DNA of 64,000 nucleotides from assembly GCF_016745255.1 (NCBI RefSeq), contig NZ_JADOEQ010000006.1, forward strand, positions 140,262 through 204,261, given 5' to 3'. The notes under the pieces were generated by a model. The model was given only the letters and a program-made list of their open reading frames with translations. It was not told the DNA's origin and made no database searches. The number at the start of each line of letters is the position of its first letter. Positions within the stretch are counted from its first letter, which is position 1. Below are positions 36,812 to 46,220 of the stretch, piece after piece. The DNA comes from Enterococcus sp. BWR-S5. GTDB lineage: Bacteria > Bacillota > Bacilli > Lactobacillales > Enterococcaceae. The position numbers and the translations under genes were made by a program.

Positions 36812-36840
36812 TTGTGAATAGAAACGACAGCGTTTACAAT
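36812..36840 (+). promoter_or_regulatory. mtlA promoter
   Basis: -35 TTGTGA (36812-36817), exactly 17 bases, -10 TACAAT (36835-36840). Confidence 0.75.
36825..36838. promoter_or_regulatory. cre (CcpA) site in the mtl promoter
   Basis: On the minus strand TGTAAACGCTGTCG matches TGWAANCGNTNWCA except the last base. It overlaps the spacer and -10, so catabolite repression by CcpA is expected. Confidence 0.72.
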
Positions 36841-36944
36841 GAAGTTGACAGCAAGAGCTCGTCAAAAATTCGACTGCGCAGTCCGAATGAAAAAAATACA
36901 TTTTTAGAAAACAGGATGAGTTAAAACTTAAGGAGGAAAAAGTC

Positions 36945-38369
36945 ATGGAACAGACACAAGGGAACATGAAAGTAAAAATCCAACAGTTCGGCAGCTTTTT
37001 AAGTGGCATGATTATGCCGAATATTGGCGCCTTCATTGCGTGGGGAATTTTGACAGCGTTATTTATTCCGACTGGCTGGTTACCAAATGAGCAATTAAAT
37101 GAAATTACCGGCCCGACAATTAACTATTTACTGCCGATATTAATCGGATTTACCGGGGGGCGTCTAGTCTACGATATTCGTGGCGGTGTAGTGGGAGCCA
37201 TGGTCACCATGGGCGTGATCACCGGATCAAATATCCCGATGTTCTTAGGCGCAATGATGGTTGGTCCGGCAGGTGCTTGGTGCATAAAGAAATTCGATGA
37301 GCTAGTTGACGGGAAAATCAAGCCCGGCTTTGAAATGCTGGTTAACAATTTTTCCGCTGGTATTTTGTCTTCTATTTTAGCAATTCTGGCATTTTTAGTA
37401 GTTGGACCAGCTGTAGAAGCGTTAAACACCTCTTTAGCTTCTGGGGTAGGATTTCTAATCGATCATTCATTACTGCCTCTGGCCAGTATTTTTATTGAAC
37501 CGGCAAAAGTTCTATTTCTAAATAATGCCATCAATCATGGTGTAATTAGTCCTATCGCTATCGAACAAGCAGCAGAAACCGGAAAATCTTTGTTGTTTCT
37601 GTTGGAAGCGAATCCAGGACCTGGCTTGGGTATCTTATTGGCCTACACTCTTTTTGGTAGAGGTTCAGCAAAACAGACAGCACCGGGAGCAATTATTATT
37701 CATTTCTTAGGTGGTATCCATGAAATTTATTTCCCTTATATATTGATGAAACCGGCATTAATTCTATCAGCTATTGGCGGTGGAATGGCAGGGGTGTTAA
37801 CTTTATCCATATTTAATACAGGGTTGGTAGCACCGGCATCACCAGGGAGTATTTTCGCAATTTTGGCAATGACTCCTCGTGATGGGTACCTTGGTGTCAT
37901 TTTGGGAATTGTAGCTGCAACAGCTGTCTCTTTCGGCATTTCGGCACTCATATTGAAGACTTCAAAAGAAACAGATACAGATTTGAAGGAAGCTGCAGAG
38001 AAAGTCAGCGCGTTAAAAGGGAAGCAATCCACGGCGCAGGTATTAACAGAAGCAGAAGTAACTGAGCCAAGCGACGGTTTACTGACAAATGTTCAGAAAA
38101 TCATTTTTGCTTGTGATGCAGGGATGGGCTCCAGTGCAATGGGCGCCTCCGTCTTACGAAATAAGGTCAAAAAAGCAGGGCTGGCGATTGAAGTGGTCAA
38201 CGCAGCGATTGCTCAGCTGCCCAATGATGCGGATATTGTTGTGACCCATAAAGATTTAACCTCCAGAGCAAAAGAAAAGCTGCCAAATGCTTACCATGTT
38301 TCGGTAGAGAACTTTTTAAATGGCGATCAATATGATCGATTGGTAGAGGAGCTTACTGCGCAAGGATAG
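36945..38369 (+). CDS. mtlA: Mannitol PTS transporter, EIICB
   Basis: 474 residues. The membrane EIIC part (about 15-345) has GSFLSGMIMPNIGAFIAWG, the conserved GGIHEIYFPYIL substrate-site motif and about eight membrane segments. A linker (about 350-378) leads to a cytoplasmic EIIB domain with the phosphocysteine C390 in IIFACDAGMGSS. The EIIA domain is separate, encoded by mtlF. It imports mannitol as mannitol-1-phosphate. The start follows AGGAGG. First gene of mtlARFD. Confidence 0.96.
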   Translation: MEQTQGNMKVKIQQFGSFLSGMIMPNIGAFIAWGILTALFIPTGWLPNEQLNEITGPTINYLLPILIGFTGGRLVYDIRGGVVGAMVTMGVITGSNIPMFLGAMMVGPAGAWCIKKFDELVDGKIKPGFEMLVNNFSAGILSSILAILAFLVVGPAVEALNTSLASGVGFLIDHSLLPLASIFIEPAKVLFLNNAINHGVISPIAIEQAAETGKSLLFLLEANPGPGLGILLAYTLFGRGSAKQTAPGAIIIHFLGGIHEIYFPYILMKPALILSAIGGGMAGVLTLSIFNTGLVAPASPGSIFAILAMTPRDGYLGVILGIVAATAVSFGISALILKTSKETDTDLKEAAEKVSALKGKQSTAQVLTEAEVTEPSDGLLTNVQKIIFACDAGMGSSAMGASVLRNKVKKAGLAIEVVNAAIAQLPNDADIVVTHKDLTSRAKEKLPNAYHVSVENFLNGDQYDRLVEELTAQG

Positions 38370-38412
38370 ATGTAACATAAAGGAACGAACTGTAAATAAA
38401 GGAGGAAGTGCC

Positions 38413-40506
38413 ATGTATCTTTCAGCTAGAGCTAGACTGATATTGGAACAGTTTTTAAGTTATTCACTGCCAGTCAGCTTGAAGAAACTTTCTAAAGAGT
38501 TGAATGTCAGCGAGCGGACGATTCGCAGAGATTTGAAAGAGGTGGAGGATACGCTGGCTTCCTACAATTTACAATTAAAAAAAAGTAGCGGAATGTACCA
38601 TATTCAAGGAACAGACAAGGATATTCAGAATTTTCGCTGGTATTTGCTGGATCTTTCATATAACGAGTACAGTCCTGAAGAACGACAATCCAGAATATTG
38701 AAGACATTGTTGAAAGAGAAAGAAGGAGTCAAGCTGGTGGCGTTGGCCAATGAGTTGAATGTAACGGTTTCAACAGTCAGTGGTGATTTAAACAAAATCG
38801 AAGAGCAGCTTCCTTCTGAGGTGTCAATTGAAAGAAAACGTGGGGCAGGTGTAACGCTAAAGGCAACAGAAATCAGCAGACGCCATCTGATGAGTGAGAT
38901 AGTGGGCAGCCAGTTCCCCAACTATCAGCTAATGAAATATTTTCAAGAGCGGGAGCGCTCTGAAACGACCACCACTTGGGTGGAAGAACGTCTGTTGAAT
39001 TTAGTGGATGAAGAGCTGCTTCAAAAGGTAGAAAAGCGGATTCGAAGCTGGCGAGAGTTGGAAATGATTGAAGTGAGCGATGAAGCATATATTAATCTAA
39101 TCGTTCATTTATCAATCGCTGCTGAACGAATTATTGATGGCAGCTTTGTACCCGGCTCTCATTATGAGCAAGATATACTCAGCTCTTTAGAGTATGAGAC
39201 AGGCGTCAAGCTGCTTGCAGACATTCTTGGAGTCAATCAAGAGCTTATTCCCAAAGGGGAAGCGGTTTATGCAGCGTTGTATTTGCAAGGGCTAAAAAGC
39301 AATAAGGCCGATCAGGCTTTCTTCGAGAATGAAGATATTCAGGTCATTCTTTTGGCGAAAAAGCTGATTGCAGCAGTGGAGACAAAGCTGGAAAAAGAAC
39401 TACCAAAGGAGCAGCTTTTAAAGGGATTAATCTCTCATTTGAAGCCGACCCTGCGCAGACTGCAGCAGGGTATGAGAATCTACAATCCTCTGATTCAATC
39501 AATCAAACAAGATTATCCTGAGCTGTTCAAGGTGTTACGAACGGCGTTTGACAGTGTTTATTCCGGAGAGCCTGCTCCTGATGAGGAAATAGGCTTTCTC
39601 GTCCTTCATTTCGGTGCTGTACTGCTTCAAATGGAGAGTCAAAATGAATTCTCCGGATTAGTCGTCTGTGCCAGCGGTATCGGGACATCACGAATGCTTG
39701 TTACAAGATTACAACAAAAAATTCCTCAAATGAAGCAGCTGCAAACCGTTTCTCTATTCGAGTTGGCAAGAAAACGTAAGGAAACGAAGGTTGATATCAT
39801 CATTTCAACGATTGACCTTGGAAATGTAAACTTCGATTACTTTCTGGTTTCTCCAATTTTAACAGAGCAAGAGCTGCAGCAAATTGATGTCTATTTAAAA
39901 AATAAAGAAAACAGCTTTGGCAAAAAGCGAAACAGCAGACCACAGGAAGTACAGGTTGAGGTGACAGTGTTGGAAGCTGTCAATCTACTGAAGGAAAGAC
40001 AACGCTATCATGATGTTGTTCTTTCTATACTGGAAAATTTCAGCTACATGCATTTGGATGAACAGCTTGGAGCGACTGAGGATATACTACGTGCAATTTG
40101 TACCAGATTGCTTGAGAAGGACCCTGCAATAGATGTGGAGCTTCTGATAAGCATCCTAATGAGAGATGAAACGTGGAGTGGTTTCGGTATCCCCAATACG
40201 TCAATTGCCATGTTTCATGCAAGAGATGAGATGATTCAGCAACCGTTCTTTCAAGTGTTTCATTTGGCAGAGAAGATAGCGATTAAAGGAATGGACCAGT
40301 CAGAGATGAAGGTTGACCAGCTAGTCTTGCTGCTGGCACCGGAAAAATATTCTCAACAGGGACTTCGCGTGCTGAGCTACATCAGTGCATTGTTTGTTGA
40401 TAACACAGAATTGCTGGAAGTCTTACAGTATGGTTCCGATGAAGAAATTTCTAATTACTTTGTTCGAACACTACTGGACTTTTTATCCGTACAAATCGAA
40501 TCTTAA
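38413..40506 (+). CDS. mtlR: Mannitol operon transcriptional activator
   Basis: 697 residues. Two N-terminal helix-turn-helix regions (about 5-65, with LNVSERTIRRDLKEVE, and 90-135) precede PTS regulation domains (about 190-400), an EIIB-Gat-like domain (about 410-500, VVCASGIGTSRML), and an EIIA-Mtl-like domain (about 550-690, with GIPNTSIAMFH). MtlR is controlled by phosphorylation through the PTS, linking activation to mannitol and to carbon status. The gene sits between mtlA and mtlF, a known arrangement in Firmicutes. The start follows AGGAGG. Confidence 0.95.
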   Translation: MYLSARARLILEQFLSYSLPVSLKKLSKELNVSERTIRRDLKEVEDTLASYNLQLKKSSGMYHIQGTDKDIQNFRWYLLDLSYNEYSPEERQSRILKTLLKEKEGVKLVALANELNVTVSTVSGDLNKIEEQLPSEVSIERKRGAGVTLKATEISRRHLMSEIVGSQFPNYQLMKYFQERERSETTTTWVEERLLNLVDEELLQKVEKRIRSWRELEMIEVSDEAYINLIVHLSIAAERIIDGSFVPGSHYEQDILSSLEYETGVKLLADILGVNQELIPKGEAVYAALYLQGLKSNKADQAFFENEDIQVILLAKKLIAAVETKLEKELPKEQLLKGLISHLKPTLRRLQQGMRIYNPLIQSIKQDYPELFKVLRTAFDSVYSGEPAPDEEIGFLVLHFGAVLLQMESQNEFSGLVVCASGIGTSRMLVTRLQQKIPQMKQLQTVSLFELARKRKETKVDIIISTIDLGNVNFDYFLVSPILTEQELQQIDVYLKNKENSFGKKRNSRPQEVQVEVTVLEAVNLLKERQRYHDVVLSILENFSYMHLDEQLGATEDILRAICTRLLEKDPAIDVELLISILMRDETWSGFGIPNTSIAMFHARDEMIQQPFFQVFHLAEKIAIKGMDQSEMKVDQLVLLLAPEKYSQQGLRVLSYISALFVDNTELLEVLQYGSDEEISNYFVRTLLDFLSVQIES

Positions 40507-40536
40507 AAAGTTATACCTTCAGAAAGGGATGGTTAG

Positions 40537-40968
40537 ATGGAAATAGAATATAGAGATGTGATGCTGAATCAATCATTTGATAATAAACGAGAAGCAATTA
40601 TTAGTGCTGGAAAACTGTTGCAGGAAAGAGGATATGTTACGGGAAATTATATTCCGAAAATGATTGAACGTGATCAAATGACCTCGACTTTTATTGGAAA
40701 TATGGTTGCCATTCCTCATGGAACAGAAGATAGTAAAGCAGAAATTTTACGTTCAGGTATTGTGCTTATACAGGTGCCGCAAGGTGTTTCCTTTGACGGG
40801 AATGAAGTCAAGCTGATTATAGGGATTGCAGGAGCTGAGGGTCAGCATCTGGAGCTGTTGTCAGAAATCGCCATGGTCTGTTCTGAAATGGAAAATGTCG
40901 AAAAACTGGTTGCTGCACAAGACAAAGATGCCGTGATTCAACTCTTTGAAGGAGGTGCAGCAGCATGA
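40537..40968 (+). CDS. mtlF: Mannitol PTS EIIA component
   Basis: 143 residues, a stand-alone EIIA domain of the mannitol/fructose type. The phosphorylated histidine lies in MVAIPHGTEDSK (near residue 64), and EIIA passes phosphate from HPr to the EIIB of MtlA. The last four bases overlap the mtlD start (ATGA). The start follows GAAAGGGA. Confidence 0.95.
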   Translation: MEIEYRDVMLNQSFDNKREAIISAGKLLQERGYVTGNYIPKMIERDQMTSTFIGNMVAIPHGTEDSKAEILRSGIVLIQVPQGVSFDGNEVKLIIGIAGAEGQHLELLSEIAMVCSEMENVEKLVAAQDKDAVIQLFEGGAAA

Positions 40969-42113
40969 AAACAGCCGTTCATTTTGGTGCCGGGAACATC
41001 GGTCGAGGCTTTATCGGCTGGTTGTTGTCTGCTGCAGGTTATGAAGTGATTTTTGCAGATGTGAATCAACAGATAATTGATGCGATAAATGAAGTACAAG
41101 AATACCGTGTTGTTTTAGCAAACGAGCAGCAGGATAGTTTTCTGGTAACAAATATACGTGCATTGAATAGTCAAAATGACCAGACACAACTAATTCGTGA
41201 ACTTGCCAAGGCTGACATTGTAACAACCGCTGTAGGTCCATCAGTGCTGCTTTATTTGGCAGATGTCATTGCTAAAGGAATCAAATTACGGGCAATTTCT
41301 GAACAACCACTAACAGTTATTGCCTGTGAGAACATGATTGGCGGTTCTTCATTGCTGAAAAAAGAAGTCTATCAGTTGTTGGATGACAAAGAAAAAGAAT
41401 ATGCCAATCAATATGTATCGTTTCCTGACTCAGCAGTTGATCGAATCGTACCGGATCAGCAGCATGATGATCTGCTGACAGTGACCGTTGAGCCTTTCTA
41501 TGAATGGGTTGTAGAAGAAATACCGAATATGAAGCATGCACCTAAGATTCCGGGAATGACCTATGTACCCGATTTGACTCCTTATATCGAGCGAAAGCTA
41601 TTCACCGTTAATACAGGTCATGCGGTAACTGCCTATTTCGGGTATATAAAGAATATTGACTCAATCGAAGATGCGATTCACAACGAGAAGGTCCTGTTTA
41701 TTGTTCGAAGTGCATTGGAGGAAACTGGTGCTTTACTTGAGAAGAAATTTCAGTTTTCACATCGAGAGCATCAAGAGTATATCGATAAAATCATCAATCG
41801 GTTTAAAAATCCGTACGTTTCAGATTATGTCATTCGAGTGGGCCGTTCACCAATACGAAAAATCGGCGAAAATGACCGCTTTATTCAACCGGCGAGGCAG
41901 TTTGTCGAAGCCTTCAATGAAACGCCAAAAGCTTTAGCAATAGCCATTGCAGCTGCATTGAAGTTTGAGAACCCCTCTGATGCTGAGGCCTGTGCGTTAC
42001 AGGAAGCGATTGAGGAAAGTGGGCTTGAAGCGGCAATTGAACTATATACAGGATTGAAGCCGTATACCAAGCTGTTTGAAAAGGTGACAGAATCTTATTA
42101 TGAGTTGATTTAA
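40965..42113 (+). CDS. mtlD: Mannitol-1-phosphate 5-dehydrogenase
   Basis: 382 residues, a normal length for the long-chain polyol dehydrogenase family. It oxidises mannitol-1-phosphate to fructose-6-phosphate with NAD+. The N-terminal VHFGAGNIGRGFIGWLL is the nucleotide-binding loop. The catalytic lysine region is KLFTVNTGHAVTAYFGY near residue 210. It overlaps mtlF by four bases and ends the operon. A terminator follows. Confidence 0.97.
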   Translation: MKTAVHFGAGNIGRGFIGWLLSAAGYEVIFADVNQQIIDAINEVQEYRVVLANEQQDSFLVTNIRALNSQNDQTQLIRELAKADIVTTAVGPSVLLYLADVIAKGIKLRAISEQPLTVIACENMIGGSSLLKKEVYQLLDDKEKEYANQYVSFPDSAVDRIVPDQQHDDLLTVTVEPFYEWVVEEIPNMKHAPKIPGMTYVPDLTPYIERKLFTVNTGHAVTAYFGYIKNIDSIEDAIHNEKVLFIVRSALEETGALLEKKFQFSHREHQEYIDKIINRFKNPYVSDYVIRVGRSPIRKIGENDRFIQPARQFVEAFNETPKALAIAIAAALKFENPSDAEACALQEAIEESGLEAAIELYTGLKPYTKLFEKVTESYYELI

Positions 42114-42119
42114 TAGAGT

Positions 42120-42153
42120 AAAGAACGATGGAGAACTTGCCATTGTTCTTTTT
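42120..42153 (+). terminator. mtl operon terminator
   Basis: AAGAACGATGG pairs with CCATTGTTCTT, with T-run. Confidence 0.82.
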
Positions 42154-42192
42154 ATGTTAAAATGAACAAAGGAAAGAAAAGGAGTTGAGAAA

Positions 42193-43083
42193 ATGATTAG
42201 TAAAGAGGCTGAAAAAGCGTTTAAGCAGTTGGTAGAAAATCAAGATATAGAGGCAATTTTAAACACCCCTTTAGAAGAACAGCGGCGTGAATGGGAAGAA
42301 TACGCAGCGACTGCAAAAATTCCTGAGGGGATAAAAATTATCGAAGAGAAAGTAAACGATATAGAAGTAGAATGGCTGATTCCTGAGAAATCGGCGATTG
42401 ATCAGGTGATTGTCTATTTTCATGGTGGCGGCCTGAGCCAAGGCTCGATTATTACTCATAGAAAATTGGGCGCATATGTTGCACAGGCTACAGGAAAAAG
42501 GGTGATGCTCCATAACTATCCATTGGCTCCGGAGCATCCGTATCCGACAGCCTTGAATGCTTCTCGTGAGTTATATCTCACTTTGTTGGAGCGAGGCTTC
42601 GATGCTGATAAGATTATTTTTGGCAGTGATTCATCCGGCAGCACCTTATCATTGGCTGTAATGCTTCAATTGAGAGATGCCGGTCAACCGTTGCCTCGTG
42701 CTTCCTTTCACTTCTCACCGATGATTGATTATAGCTTGTCCGGCGAATCGCTTGAGGATCGAAAGAATAGGGACCCCCAAGTATTTATGGAAGATTTGGA
42801 AATGACTGCTGACCTCTACTGTGAAGCGTCAGTACGAAAAGAGGCGTATGTTTCCCCGGTATTTGGTGATTTCTCAGATTTCCCGCCAATGCTCATCCAA
42901 GTTGGCAGTGAAGAGATGCTGTGGAGTGATGCAGAACGATTAGCGAAAAATGCTGAAGCCCAAAACGTCGATGTATCATTTAAAACCTGGGAAGGGCTTT
43001 GGCATGTGTTCCAATCAAAAGCTGAAACAGTTCCGGAAGCAAAGACAGCGATAGAAGAGGTTGCTGATTTTCTAAAAGAATGA
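42193..43083 (+). CDS. Alpha/beta hydrolase, hormone-sensitive-lipase type
   Basis: 296 residues. The oxyanion motif HGGG is in VIVYFHGGGLSQGS (near residue 77). The nucleophile serine lies in GSDSSGS (near 145), a variant of GDSAGG. The acid is probably in the QVGSEEMLWSDAE segment and the histidine in GLWHVFQ near 275. It is an esterase or lipase acting on short acyl esters; substrate unknown. It is monocistronic, with GGAGTTGAG before the start and a terminator after. Confidence 0.9.
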   Translation: MISKEAEKAFKQLVENQDIEAILNTPLEEQRREWEEYAATAKIPEGIKIIEEKVNDIEVEWLIPEKSAIDQVIVYFHGGGLSQGSIITHRKLGAYVAQATGKRVMLHNYPLAPEHPYPTALNASRELYLTLLERGFDADKIIFGSDSSGSTLSLAVMLQLRDAGQPLPRASFHFSPMIDYSLSGESLEDRKNRDPQVFMEDLEMTADLYCEASVRKEAYVSPVFGDFSDFPPMLIQVGSEEMLWSDAERLAKNAEAQNVDVSFKTWEGLWHVFQSKAETVPEAKTAIEEVADFLKE

Positions 43084-43124
43084 TAGACAACTGTGCTGAG
43101 ATGATTGGTAGCAGTTGATTTCAC

Positions 43125-43160
43125 AAAAAAACTGTTCATCTCTGGGGATGAACAGTTTTT
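43125..43160. terminator. Bidirectional terminator between the hydrolase and telA
   Basis: AAAAACTGTTCATC pairs with GATGAACAGTTTTT; both ends carry A or T runs. Confidence 0.9.
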
Positions 43161-43164
43161 GGTA

Positions 43165-44352
43165 TTATTGAGTTAATTCCAGAAGTTTATTTTTCAAATC
43201 TTCTTCCATATGGCCTAGTTCGATTTCAGCAGCACGACGTTTTTCTTTTCCTTCTTGTTGAATACGTAGTGTTTCCTGAATTGTTTCAACCAAATCATTT
43301 TGTGTTTTCTGTAGTGTTTCGATATCAACAATCCCGCGTTCATTTTCCTTCGCTGTTTCGATTGCTGAGATTTTCAACATTTCAGAGTTTTTCTTCAACA
43401 AATCGTTTGTTGTCTCAGACACTTGACGTTGAGCTGTAACAGCATCCTTTTGTCTAAGCAAGGTTAAGGCAATAACCACTTGGTTTTTCCAAAGAGGAAT
43501 CGCTGTATTGATTGATGCTTGGATTTTTTCTGCTAACGCCTGGTTCGTATTCTGAATTAAACGAATTTGCGGTGCTTGTTGAATCGCAATTTGACGAGCT
43601 AAACGCAGGTCGTGTGTTCGTTTATCTAAACGGTCTAAAAACTGAGTATAGTCATTGGCAATTTGAACATCCATTTGATCGCCGGTTTCTTCGGCTTTTT
43701 TCATTGCTTCGGGAATCGTTTTTGTATTTAGCTCTTCTATCTTCAATTCACCGGCTGCAATGTAGATATTCAGGGCATCAAAATAGTCTTTATTTTTGTT
43801 GTACAGCTGTTCAAGCATCAGGTTATCCTTCAATAAACCATCCTTTTCTCTATCCAGCTTCACGGCAATTTTGTCAATTTGAGCACCGATTTTTTGATAC
43901 TTGGCAGTGATTTCAAAAATAGACTGCTTCACCTTACCAAACATTTTTTGGAAGATATTTCCTTCTCCGGCACGTAGTTCATCTGGATTTGCTTCATTTA
44001 GACGATACATCAGGTCTGTCAGAGAATCCCCGATTGGTCCGATATCCTGCGCCTGTACGTGGTTCAACATAGATTGAGAGAACTCACCTAGTTTTGTTTG
44101 CGCATTTGATCCATAGGAAATGACTGCCTGAGTATCTTGAAGATCGATTTTTGAAGCCAGCTCAGCAGCTTGACGTTGCCGGTCTTCCGGCAATCTATCA
44201 ATCAAACGCGGTGCTGTCTGTTGATCCTTAAGGGCAGAAATTTCACTTTGTTGCGTTGTTGTTAATGTATCAATAGGTGTAGAGAACGGGTTGCTTAGTA
44301 AATCATCTAACGCACTGTCTACAGATACAGTCTCTTTTTTTTCAATATCCAT
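43165..44352 (-). CDS. telA: TelA family toxic anion resistance protein
   Basis: 395 residues, soluble, almost entirely helical with long coiled coils (about 140-390). It matches the TelA/KlaA/YceH family, named for tellurite resistance; in Firmicutes it is linked to tolerance of tellurite, cell-wall antibiotics or nisin, with mechanism unclear. The start follows AGGAGG. It is downstream of the XpaC-like gene on the same strand with 32 bases between, the standard partner arrangement. Confidence 0.92.
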   Translation of the reverse strand: MDIEKKETVSVDSALDDLLSNPFSTPIDTLTTTQQSEISALKDQQTAPRLIDRLPEDRQRQAAELASKIDLQDTQAVISYGSNAQTKLGEFSQSMLNHVQAQDIGPIGDSLTDLMYRLNEANPDELRAGEGNIFQKMFGKVKQSIFEITAKYQKIGAQIDKIAVKLDREKDGLLKDNLMLEQLYNKNKDYFDALNIYIAAGELKIEELNTKTIPEAMKKAEETGDQMDVQIANDYTQFLDRLDKRTHDLRLARQIAIQQAPQIRLIQNTNQALAEKIQASINTAIPLWKNQVVIALTLLRQKDAVTAQRQVSETTNDLLKKNSEMLKISAIETAKENERGIVDIETLQKTQNDLVETIQETLRIQQEGKEKRRAAEIELGHMEEDLKNKLLELTQ

Positions 44353-44384
44353 CCATATAACCTCCTAAAATAGCAGCAGTTTCA

Positions 44385-45038
44385 TTACTCACTACGACTA
44401 TTATCTCTTTTCAAACTGTTTTTAGCAATTGAAATCTCAACATCCAGATCCTCTAAATCATCTGCAACAAATTGTTCATAGTCTTTCTTGATCAATTTTG
44501 ATACTTGATCGATGATTTGAGCACTTTCTTCCAGCTTTTCATAAGCCTGTTTGCTTTTGATTTCATGACTGTCAATTTCCAAATATTTTTGTGTCAAGTC
44601 CACTAGATTCGGCAAATGTGTATAAAGAAAATGATTTGCTGAATGTAGCTTTGTTGGGTTTTTAACCAACTCTTTAAACATTGCTTTGGAAACGCGAACG
44701 GTATCATTACGCAAGTCGATTGCCTTTAATTTTGATGATTTGTTGACATTATCCTGAAGCTGAACAATCAATTTTTTCGTTGTGTTCATGGTATCACGGA
44801 AAAAGTTAATCTCTGTACTACTCATACCAAGCTGTTCGTAATGCTCTTCTTTGGATTTTGTCAAATTAGGCATGCTTTCTTCAGAAGATGCTGTTTTTCT
44901 TCGCCCGGTAAATAAAGTAATCAGGATCGCTATGATAAGAACGCCGACAATCAAATTACTATTGATAAATGTGTAACTATCAATTATCGCTGCTAAAATT
45001 ATATAGGCAACTATCTGGATAATTTTTCTTGTTTTCAT
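44385..45038 (-). CDS. xpaC: XpaC-like membrane-anchored protein, TelA partner
   Basis: 217 residues from the ATG at 45038, chosen because GGAGGG lies seven bases upstream. Two N-terminal membrane segments (about 5-20 and 25-41) are followed by a basic stretch and a helical cytoplasmic domain with IVQLQDNVNKSSKLKAIDLRNDT. It matches the XpaC family (named for bromo-chloroindolyl phosphate hydrolysis in Bacillus, though no hydrolase motif is visible). The xpaC-telA pairing is common in Firmicutes. Confidence 0.87.
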   Translation of the reverse strand: MKTRKIIQIVAYIILAAIIDSYTFINSNLIVGVLIIAILITLFTGRRKTASSEESMPNLTKSKEEHYEQLGMSSTEINFFRDTMNTTKKLIVQLQDNVNKSSKLKAIDLRNDTVRVSKAMFKELVKNPTKLHSANHFLYTHLPNLVDLTQKYLEIDSHEIKSKQAYEKLEESAQIIDQVSKLIKKDYEQFVADDLEDLDVEISIAKNSLKRDNSRSE

Positions 45039-45345
45039 CTGAGTACCCTCCATTTTCTAATCAAAAGATTTCTCCCTTGCTACATAAACTATTTTAACAC
45101 AATCCCGATTAGAAAAAATATCCGTCCTAGGGTTGATTTTGATATTTACAAAAAACGTAAGAAACATAGAAAAAAGTTTATTTTTACCGAGAATATGGTA
45201 TTTTTAAACAAGTGAAAAAAGAGAATCTAATGGGAAGATAAATACATAATTGTTTATTCAAATCCTGTTTTGAGAAGAAAATCAGTCTAAAAATGCCAAA
45301 ATTTAAAAAGTAAGGTATGATATTACTGGAAAGCATGGTGAGGAT
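45039..45345. other. Divergent xpaC / nudF intergenic region
   Basis: 307 AT-rich bases. On the plus strand, TATGAT precedes nudF closely and may be its -10. I see no other structure. Confidence 0.4.
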
Positions 45346-45909
45346 ATGTTAAAGTATGAAGATTTCGAAGAGAAAACACTTTCGAGACAGGAAATATTCA
45401 AAGGAAAGATTATTGATGTGGCTGTAGACGAGGTACAGCTTCCAGATGGTTCGACTGCCAAACGTGAATTGGTTTTTCATCCCGGTGCGGTAGCAATCAT
45501 TCCAATTACAGCAGAGGATAAGCTGATGATGGTTAAACAATTTCGGAAGCCCTTGGAAAAGGTCATCCTAGAGATTCCGGCTGGAAAAATTGATCCTGGT
45601 GAAACTATTCCAATCGAGACTGCTCGCCGTGAGCTGGAAGAGGAAACAGGTTATCGAGCGCACGTGCTTGAGCCGGTGGCTGAAATGTATGTATCCCCGG
45701 GTTTTGCCAATGAGTTGCTGCATATATTTTATGCAGAGGGCTTAACGAAAGTTGAAAACCCGCTTGCTCAGGACGAGGATGAAGTACTGGAATTATATGA
45801 ATTAACACTGGAAGAAGCCAAACAGGAAATAAAGAGCGGCCTCATCTGTGATGCAAAGACCTTGTTTGCTGTTCAGTATTGGGAGCTCATGAAGCTCAGT
45901 AAAAAGTAG
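45346..45909 (+). CDS. nudF: ADP-ribose pyrophosphatase (Nudix)
   Basis: 187 residues. It carries a perfect Nudix box from G80 to G102 (GKIDPGETIPIETARRELEE then ETG). The following EMYVSPGFANELLH region, with conserved proline about 16 residues after the box, indicates the ADP-ribose pyrophosphatase subgroup. It hydrolyses ADP-ribose to AMP and ribose-5-phosphate. The start follows GGTGAGG. It heads a run nudF-macP-mtnN-pncA-like with gaps of 14, 15 and 33 bases. Confidence 0.93.
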   Translation: MLKYEDFEEKTLSRQEIFKGKIIDVAVDEVQLPDGSTAKRELVFHPGAVAIIPITAEDKLMMVKQFRKPLEKVILEIPAGKIDPGETIPIETARRELEEETGYRAHVLEPVAEMYVSPGFANELLHIFYAEGLTKVENPLAQDEDEVLELYELTLEEAKQEIKSGLICDAKTLFAVQYWELMKLSKK

Positions 45910-45923
45910 AAGGAGGCACAACG

Positions 45924-46205
45924 ATGGGCAAAGGTCCGTTAGTTACTCGGACAGAATTGCGTAAGCGAAAGCAAGCGGCTGAGGAAGAACAAGAGCAGCA
46001 GGAAATCGCCACGCAGGAATACGAAGAAAAAGAAAGAGAGATTTCTGACTTCTATAGAAAGAAACGTGAAAGCGGACAGGAATCTTTAAAAACTCGATCA
46101 GGCGAACAGAATAAAATCAGGGAGCGCAGCAGTAAGCTGACAAAGGCGATTATTATTGTTGCTATCCTTTTAATAATTGTGATGCTGATTGTATTTAACA
46201 TATAG
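45924..46205 (+). CDS. macP: MacP-like cell-wall synthase accessory protein
   Basis: 93 residues. A charged, Glu/Gln-rich cytoplasmic helix (about 1-70) leads to one C-terminal membrane segment (about 73-92, AIIIVAILLIIVMLIVF). In Streptococcus, MacP has this shape, lies between a Nudix gene and the mtnN/pfs gene, and activates penicillin-binding protein 2a when phosphorylated by the Ser/Thr kinase. Threonines at about 8 and 10 (VTRTEL) are candidate phosphosites; this is inference. Synteny is the main support. The start follows AGGAGG. Confidence 0.75.
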   Translation: MGKGPLVTRTELRKRKQAAEEEQEQQEIATQEYEEKEREISDFYRKKRESGQESLKTRSGEQNKIRERSSKLTKAIIIVAILLIIVMLIVFNI

Positions 46206-46220
46206 AAAAGAGGAACAAAA

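Noticed and set aside
36715..36924. 69-codon frame upstream of mtlA
   Set aside because: It runs through the mtl promoter and cre site, has no ribosome site and begins in the previous terminator's tail.
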